Source: Comamonadaceae bacterium (lineage in GTDB: Bacteria > Pseudomonadota > Gammaproteobacteria > Burkholderiales > Burkholderiaceae_C). From it: a stretch of DNA of 39,515 nucleotides. The notes beneath the pieces are model-generated. The model was given only the letters and a program-made list of their open reading frames with translations, was not told where the DNA came from and did no database searches. Positions 34,718-39,515 of this stretch are shown in pieces. Location of the stretch: assembly GCA_947485165.1 (NCBI GenBank), contig CANKRG010000015.1:1-39515 (forward strand), read 5' to 3'. Position numbers and translations under genes: made by a program. Position 1 is the stretch's first letter. Every line of letters starts with the position of its first letter.

Positions 34718-37162
34718 TTAGGCTGACAACTTCTCAAACTGACGGGTATCGACGGCGGCCGCTTTGGACTCAAACCACGGATCGGGCACGTCAGCCACGC
34801 TGAACTGTAGCCGTTCCCACAGGGCTACACGGCTTGCGGCATCGTCGACAATCTTCTTTTTAACGTGATCGAGGCCGACGCGGTGGATGTAGTGCACCGT
34901 CCGTTCCAGGTACCAGCCCTCTTCACGGTAGAGCTGGAGGAAGCCGCCAGCATACTCCAGAACTTCCTGCGCGGTCTTGACCTTGACCAGGAACTGGGCC
35001 ACTTCGGTCTTGATGCCGCCGTTGCCGCCCACATAGATTTCCCAGCCTGAATCGACGCCGATCACGCCGACGTCCTTGATGCCGGATTCGGCGCAGTTGC
35101 GCGGGCAGCCGCTGACGGCCAGCTTGACCTTGTGGGGGGCGTACATCGCCCACAGCGCGTGCTCGAGGTCTTTGCCCATTTGCGTGCTGTCCTGCGTGCC
35201 GAAGCGGCACCATTCACTGCCGACGCAGGTTTTCACCGTGCGCAAGGCCTTGGCATACGCCATGCCGGTGGGCATGCCAATGTCTTTCCAGACGGCTTGC
35301 AGGTCTTCTTTTTTGACGCCCAACAAGTCGATACGCTGGCCGCCCGTGATCTTGACGGTCGGGATCTTGTACTTGTCAGCTGCATCCGCGATGCGGCGCA
35401 ACTCGTCCGGCGTGGTGTGGCCGCCCCACATGCGCGGGATGACCGAGTAAGTGCCATCGCGCTGGATGTTGGCATGGCTGCGTTCGTTGATGTAGCGGCT
35501 TTGCGGGTCGTCCCTGGCCTCTTTCGGCCAGCTGGAAATCAGGTAATAGTTGACCGCCGGGCGGCAGCTGGCGCAGCCATTCGGAGTGCGCCATTCCATG
35601 AACTGGTAGACATCGGCAATCGTCAAAATCTTGTTTTTAACAATCGCCTCACGCACCGCTTGGTGACCGTGGTCGGTACAGGCGCACATGGCTTTGGTTT
35701 TTGGCGTGGCGGAGTAGTCGCCACCGGCGGTGAACATCAAAATCTGCTCGACCAAGCCGGTGCAAGAGCCGCAGCCGCCGCTGGCTTTGGTGTGCTTGCG
35801 CACCTCGTCAACCGTGAACAAGCCTTTTTCGCGAATCGCTTTCACAATCGTGCCTTTGCAAACACCATTGCAGCCGCAGACTTCCGCGTCATCCGGCATG
35901 GTCGCCGCTTTGCTGTGGCCTTCGTGGCCGGTGTCGCCGATGTTGGATTCGCCAAACATCAGCTTGTCGCGAATATCAGCCACGCTGCGGCCATCGCGCA
36001 ACAGCTTGAAGTAGTAGCTGCCGTCCACGGTATCGCCATACAGGCAAGCGCCTATCAACTTGTCGTCTTTGATGACCAGCTTTTTGTACACGCCACCAAA
36101 CGGGTCGCTCATGATGAGTTCTTCCGTGCCCTCGCCGCCTTGGAATTCGCCGGCGCTGAACAAATCGATACCCGTGACTTTGAGCTTGGTCGATGTCAAC
36201 GAGCCAGTGTAGCGTCCAATTCCGTGCTCAGCCAAATGGTTCGCCGCCACTTTAGCTTGCTCGAACAATGGCGCGACCAAACCATACGCAATGCCACGAT
36301 GCGCAGCACATTCACCCACCGAGTAAATACGTGCATCGGTCACGGTTTGCAGGGTGTCGGTGACGACGATGCCGCGGTTGCAATAAATGCCAATTTTCTC
36401 AGCCAGCTCGGTGTTCGGGCGGATACCGACCGCCATCACGACCAAGTCGGTAGGAATTTCTGTGCCGTCTTTGAACTGCAAAGCCATCACCCTGCCGCCC
36501 TTACCTGCATCTTTATCGCCAATCAGCGCCTGTGTTTGACCACCCATGACGAACTTCAAACCGCGCTCTTCGAGAGATTTTTGCAACAAACCGCCAGCAA
36601 CTGCATCTAACTGACGCTCCATCAAGGTGGGCATGACGTGGATAACGGTGACTTGCATGCCGCGCAGCATCAAGCCATTCGCAGCTTCCAAACCCAGCAA
36701 ACCGCCACCAATGACGACGGCTTTTTTGTATTTGGTGGACGCCTCGATCATCAAGTTGGTGTCCGCTATGTCGCGGTAGGCAATCACGCCTTCTAAATCT
36801 TTACCCGGAATCGGCAGCATGAAGGCGTTGGAGCCAGTGCACATCAGCAAGCGGTCATATTCGACTTCCAAGCCATCATCCGCCGTCACGATGCGACGAG
36901 CACGGTCAACGTTGACGACTTTTTTACCGGCATGCAGGGTGATGTTGTTGTCTGTGTACCATTCCCAGCTGTTCAAAACGATTTCATCCAGCGTTTGCTC
37001 ACCAGCTAACACGGGGCTGAGCAAGATTCGGTTGTAATTAGGTTGTGGCTCTGCACCAAAAATGGTGATGTCGTACAAATCTGGTGCGATTTTCAAAAGC
37101 TCTTCGACGGTGCGAACCCCCGCCATTCCGTTGCCAACCATCACTAATTTCAATTTTTTCAT
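34718..37162 (-). CDS. nirB: nitrite reductase (NADH) large subunit
   Basis: An 814-residue sirohaem flavoprotein that reduces nitrite to ammonium with NADH. Domains in order: FAD fold (MVGNGMAGVRTVEEL), NADH fold (VVIGGGLLGLEAANGL), two BFD-type [2Fe-2S] regions (CGCNGVCKGTIVKAI...GGCGSC and CACTDHG...CASC), a ferredoxin-like half-domain, and the sirohaem/[4Fe-4S] ligands CVGSEWC and CPRNC. The start at 37162 follows AGGAG; a longer in-frame ORF to 37204 overlaps the sigma-54 promoter and is rejected. It is first in nirB-nirD-nasA. Confidence 0.96.
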   Translation of the reverse strand: MKKLKLVMVGNGMAGVRTVEELLKIAPDLYDITIFGAEPQPNYNRILLSPVLAGEQTLDEIVLNSWEWYTDNNITLHAGKKVVNVDRARRIVTADDGLEVEYDRLLMCTGSNAFMLPIPGKDLEGVIAYRDIADTNLMIEASTKYKKAVVIGGGLLGLEAANGLMLRGMQVTVIHVMPTLMERQLDAVAGGLLQKSLEERGLKFVMGGQTQALIGDKDAGKGGRVMALQFKDGTEIPTDLVVMAVGIRPNTELAEKIGIYCNRGIVVTDTLQTVTDARIYSVGECAAHRGIAYGLVAPLFEQAKVAANHLAEHGIGRYTGSLTSTKLKVTGIDLFSAGEFQGGEGTEELIMSDPFGGVYKKLVIKDDKLIGACLYGDTVDGSYYFKLLRDGRSVADIRDKLMFGESNIGDTGHEGHSKAATMPDDAEVCGCNGVCKGTIVKAIREKGLFTVDEVRKHTKASGGCGSCTGLVEQILMFTAGGDYSATPKTKAMCACTDHGHQAVREAIVKNKILTIADVYQFMEWRTPNGCASCRPAVNYYLISSWPKEARDDPQSRYINERSHANIQRDGTYSVIPRMWGGHTTPDELRRIADAADKYKIPTVKITGGQRIDLLGVKKEDLQAVWKDIGMPTGMAYAKALRTVKTCVGSEWCRFGTQDSTQMGKDLEHALWAMYAPHKVKLAVSGCPRNCAESGIKDVGVIGVDSGWEIYVGGNGGIKTEVAQFLVKVKTAQEVLEYAGGFLQLYREEGWYLERTVHYIHRVGLDHVKKKIVDDAASRVALWERLQFSVADVPDPWFESKAAAVDTRQFEKLSA

Positions 37163-37204
37163 GTAGCTCCTAAGTGCACTATTGCTGCGTTGCACCATTA
37201 ACAT

Positions 37205-37220
37205 GCAAGCCTCGTGCCAA
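37205..37220 (-). promoter_or_regulatory. sigma-54 promoter of nirB-nirD-nasA
   Basis: The minus strand reads TTGGCACGAGGCTTGC, matching the RpoN consensus TTGGCACG-N4-TTGC exactly, with GG and GC ten bases apart. Transcription would start near 37193, about 30 bases before the nirB ATG. This fits NtrC-type nitrogen control of nitrate assimilation; no clear NtrC dyad was identified. Confidence 0.8.
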
Positions 37221-37243
37221 TATGCCTAAATAGTGACTTAATG

Positions 37244-37258
37244 TGGCTTACTTCTTGC
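37244..37258 (+). promoter_or_regulatory. possible divergent sigma-54 promoter for the kinase-phosphatase gene
   Basis: TGGCTTACTTCTTGC has the GG-N10-GC core at the right spacing, with weaker flanks (TT for CA). It is 24 bases before the plus-strand ATG at 37283, giving a start site near 37270. Confidence 0.4.
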
Positions 37259-37282
37259 TACTTAGTTCATAGAAAGTAAAAC

Positions 37283-39049
37283 ATGAACGATATTGACATT
37301 GGCTACACCTCCCTAGCGGGCACAAAACCCATCAACGAAGACTTCGCTGGCGCGATGCTGCCCGGCAAAGACGACAAAGACATGGGCGTCATCATGGCCA
37401 TCGCAGATGGCGTGAGCATGGGCGGCATGGGTAAAGAGGCTGCGCAGACAACAGTCACCAGTTTGGTGCGTGATTACTTTTGTACCCCGCCCACGTGGGA
37501 CACCAGCGTGGCGTTGGACCGCATCATCGCCGCGCAAAATGCGTGGCTGGTCGCCCTCAACAAACGCCGCCCCGAACTGGGTTTCACCACCTTGACCGCC
37601 CTTGTGCTGCGCGGCCAAACCTATACCCTCGCCCACGTGGGCGACACTCGCTGCTACCTGCTGCGCGATGGGCAACTCACCCAGCTGACGCACGACCACA
37701 TCGTTAACCACACCGATTTCAAACACCAGCTTTTACGCAGCGTCGGCTCGGAAGACCGCTTGGCGGTTGACTATTCGCAAGGCGAGGTGATGCTGGGGGA
37801 CTGCTTCATTTTGCTGTCCGATGGGGTCTACGGCTCGCTGTCAGACGCACGAATCAAGTCCATTTTCAAAGACATTGAGCAGCAATCTGGCACATCGTGG
37901 CAGAGTTTGAGTGAAACTTTGGCTGAAAATTTGGTTGATGCCGCGCTGAAATCCGGCAGCAACGACAACGCCAGCGCCCTCGTCGCCCATGTCAAAGGCT
38001 TGTCTGAAGCTACCTTAGAAGATGCCACCCTCGCCGCTTTGAATTTGCCGATTCCGCCGCTCTTAAAAGTGGGCGACAAAATAGACGGTTTTGAGGTGCT
38101 CGCACCCGTGGCTGACAGCGGCATCAACGTCATTTACCAAGTGAAAGAGCTAACTACAGGCAAACTCTACGCCCTCAAAACCCTGCACCCCAGCCGCACC
38201 AAAGACAAAGAAGAACGCACCATGTTGGTGCATGAAGCGTGGTTGACGCAACAATTGCAGACGACACGTGCGGCTGATTCCTTGGTGCACTTGAAGGCTG
38301 AAGACACCGCAGTCGCCTTGCGCTCAAAGTATTACATCGTCTACGACTGGCACAAGGGCGAAACCCTGCAACAGCAACTAGACAGAGGTGCGCCCTTCGA
38401 CGTTGCCCACGCCTTAAGCAGCGCGACCCAAATCACCAAAGCGCTCAGCCATTTGCACCGCCAAAACGTGATTCACCGCGATATCAAGCCCGCCAATCTG
38501 CACCAAGGCACAGACGGCGTGCTGCGTTTGCTAGATTTAGGCGTCGCCCTCAGCGGCAAAGAGCCGGCGTCCATGCGTGACCTGCACGCAGGCACGCCCA
38601 GCTACATCAACCCCGAGCAATGGGGTGTTCACTTTAAAAACGCTGGCGACGATAACAAAGAACTGCCCGACGCCCAAAGCGACCTATTCGCCCTAGGCGT
38701 CACCCTGTACCAGCTCTTGACCGGCAAACTCCCCTACGGCGAAGTGCTCCCCGGCCAGTCCGGCCGCTACTACCGCGACCCCCTAGCCCCCAGCCGCCAC
38801 CGCCCCGAAATCCCGAAATGGCTGGACAACATCGTCCTAAAAGCCATCGCCAGAGATAAAAACCAACGCTTCGAAACCGCCGAAGAACTCCTCCTAGCCC
38901 TAGACCGAGGTGCCTCCCGCCCCTTGAGCGCCCCATTAGCCACCCCGCTGATCCAGCGCGACCCAACGGTGGTTTGGAAGATTGGGTTGGGGATTTCGGT
39001 GCTGTTTAACCTGCTACTGGTGTATTGGCTGCTTTTTCTACCTAAATAG
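37283..39049 (+). CDS. PP2C-type phosphatase fused to Ser/Thr protein kinase, membrane-anchored
   Basis: A 588-residue protein. The N-terminal PP2C phosphatase (about 1-240) has the metal and active-site motifs INED, ADGVSMGGMG, HVGDTRCY, LLSDGVYG and SNDNASA. A Hanks-type kinase follows (about 270-550) with the lysine in YALKTL, catalytic HRDIKPANL (His398-Arg-Asp400), DLG in place of DFG, and GTPSYINPEQW. The glycine-rich loop is poorly conserved (VADSGINVIYQV). A single C-terminal transmembrane helix (about 566-585) anchors it. It is divergent from nirB with a possible sigma-54 promoter, which suggests a role linked to nitrate assimilation, but the substrate is unknown. Confidence 0.92.
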   Translation: MNDIDIGYTSLAGTKPINEDFAGAMLPGKDDKDMGVIMAIADGVSMGGMGKEAAQTTVTSLVRDYFCTPPTWDTSVALDRIIAAQNAWLVALNKRRPELGFTTLTALVLRGQTYTLAHVGDTRCYLLRDGQLTQLTHDHIVNHTDFKHQLLRSVGSEDRLAVDYSQGEVMLGDCFILLSDGVYGSLSDARIKSIFKDIEQQSGTSWQSLSETLAENLVDAALKSGSNDNASALVAHVKGLSEATLEDATLAALNLPIPPLLKVGDKIDGFEVLAPVADSGINVIYQVKELTTGKLYALKTLHPSRTKDKEERTMLVHEAWLTQQLQTTRAADSLVHLKAEDTAVALRSKYYIVYDWHKGETLQQQLDRGAPFDVAHALSSATQITKALSHLHRQNVIHRDIKPANLHQGTDGVLRLLDLGVALSGKEPASMRDLHAGTPSYINPEQWGVHFKNAGDDNKELPDAQSDLFALGVTLYQLLTGKLPYGEVLPGQSGRYYRDPLAPSRHRPEIPKWLDNIVLKAIARDKNQRFETAEELLLALDRGASRPLSAPLATPLIQRDPTVVWKIGLGISVLFNLLLVYWLLFLPK

Positions 39050-39062
39050 AGGGTATTTTTGG

Positions 39063-39108
39063 CTATAGCCTGCGCATTTATTGACTTAGGTGCTATTAAA
39101 ATTATAGT
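39063..39108 (-). repeat. repeat family B copy downstream of the kinase gene
   Basis: On the minus strand: ACTATAATTTTAATAGCACC, then TAAGTCAATAAATGCG and GGCTATAG. A complete but slightly diverged copy. Confidence 0.8.
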
Positions 39109-39143
39109 AAATTCGACTAGATTTTAGTTTCTACTGAACGCTT

Positions 39144-39253
39144 AAATCCCCCTCAATCCCCCTTTTTCAAAGTGGGAAGACTAGCGCGAAGGTCACTTTT
39201 TCCCCGATTTTGACTTGTTCCCCACTTTGAAAAAGGGGGGCTAGGGGGGATTT
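39144..39253. repeat. 110-bp palindromic element with C-rich/G-rich ends
   Basis: The left arm (39144-39178) contains CCCCCTTTTTCAAAGTGGG and pairs with the right arm (39218-39253) containing CCCACTTTGAAAAAGGGGGG, with a 39-base centre. No coding capacity. It looks like a non-autonomous miniature element. Confidence 0.85.
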
Positions 39254-39264
39254 AACCTACAAAT

Positions 39265-39349
39265 AAATTAGGGTCAGATTCCAATTCAGGACAATTCACC
39301 CTTCGACGGACAATCAAATACCATCGAAATTGGACTCTGACCTTAATTT
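39265..39349. repeat. 85-bp miniature inverted-repeat element
   Basis: 22-base terminal arms (39265-39286 and 39328-39349, two mismatches) with the core GGGTCAGATTCCAATT and its complement AATTGGACTCTGACC. Similar ends flank transposase-mobilised repeats in many proteobacteria. There is no ORF. Confidence 0.8.
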
Positions 39350-39373
39350 ATGGTGCTACGAGGCTGTAGAAAT

Positions 39374-39419
39374 GCTACATTTTAAATAGCACCTTAGACA
39401 ATAAATACGTCGGCTACAG
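39374..39419 (+). repeat. repeat family B copy
   Basis: GCTACATTTTAAATAGCACC, then TTAGACAATAAATACG and CGGCTACAG. A complete copy, the second within 320 bp. Confidence 0.85.
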
Positions 39420-39445
39420 ACAAATTTACCTCTAAATTGACTGTT

Positions 39446-39515
39446 TTACCGCTCTAAATCCCGCACCTTAGCCGTCATCTGTGCCGTGATCTGCGCCGTC
39501 TCCACACTCACCGTC
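39446..39515 (-). CDS. C-terminal end of an unidentified gene (runs off the window)
   Basis: An open minus-strand frame from the window edge to a TAA at 39448-39446, encoding TVSVETAQITAQMTAKVRD followed by LER. The amphipathic, heptad-like pattern suggests a helical or coiled-coil tail. It is too short to identify. Confidence 0.35.
   Translation of the reverse strand, partial: TVSVETAQITAQMTAKVRDLER

Noticed and set aside
37163-37204. Longer NirB start at 37204
   Set aside because: It would lie upstream of the expected sigma-54 transcription start near 37193, and AGGAG sits correctly before the ATG at 37162.
39144-39253. Possible CRISPR or tandem repeat near the right end
   Set aside because: The arms are inverted, not direct, and there are no regularly spaced units.

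Overview
The window looks like a chromosomal segment of a betaproteobacterium of the order Burkholderiales, most likely Comamonadaceae (Rhodoferax-like). The basis is the overall protein style, a betaproteobacterial proteasome homologue (BPH), the moderate GC content of the coding DNA, and the many small palindromic repeats. No rRNA or species marker is present, so the genus is inference.

Layout. 1-3270: a divergent pair, a MobA-type flavin hydroxylase (minus) and a LysR regulator (plus), lying between two nearly identical 132-bp repeats (88-219 and 3659-3790). 3270-4670: a patchwork with a decayed copy of the 3' end of lpdA, the second 132-bp repeat, and an AT-rich island with three overlapping tiny membrane-protein genes. 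4674-11578: the pyruvate dehydrogenase operon on the minus strand, aceE-aceF-BPH-lpdA. The proteasome-like gene overlaps the end of aceF by 4 bases. 11795-14994: a divergent PAS histidine kinase and FixJ-type regulator. 15153-18371: folD, prlC and a small DUF4124-like secreted protein. 18471-19521: a halohydrin dehalogenase (its sequence carries both diagnostic motifs) and a coiled-coil membrane protein. 19783-21679: rpiA and pyrD, divergent. 22123-29685: a copper/silver efflux operon (CzcI-like protein, CusF, CusC, a CusB-CusF fusion, CusA, then a Blc-type lipocalin). 29706-29908: tRNA-Ser(GGA) between two strong hairpin terminators. 29946-31085: a branched-chain amino acid binding protein. 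31279-37162: assimilatory nitrate/nitrite reduction, nirB-nirD-nasA, with a near-perfect sigma-54 promoter. 37283-39049: a PP2C phosphatase-Ser/Thr kinase fusion. 39050-39515: a cluster of palindromic elements and the tail of another gene.

The strongest hidden signal is two families of dispersed palindromes. Family A is REP-like, has the core CCGTTCG...CGAACGG, and occurs seven times. Family B is about 47 bp, has the core GCTAT...ATAGC followed by AGGCAA, AAATACG and CCGGCTA, and has about eight copies plus a fragment. Both have entered coding sequence without breaking the frame. AceF and LpdA each carry one A and one B copy in interdomain linkers. NasA carries two A copies. A diverged B-like copy coincides with the signal peptide of the DUF4124-like protein.

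Together the genes cover central carbon entry (pyruvate to acetyl-CoA) with a probable dedicated two-component switch, nitrogen assimilation under sigma-54, envelope copper defence, and accessory catabolic functions (aromatic hydroxylation, haloalcohol dehalogenation).
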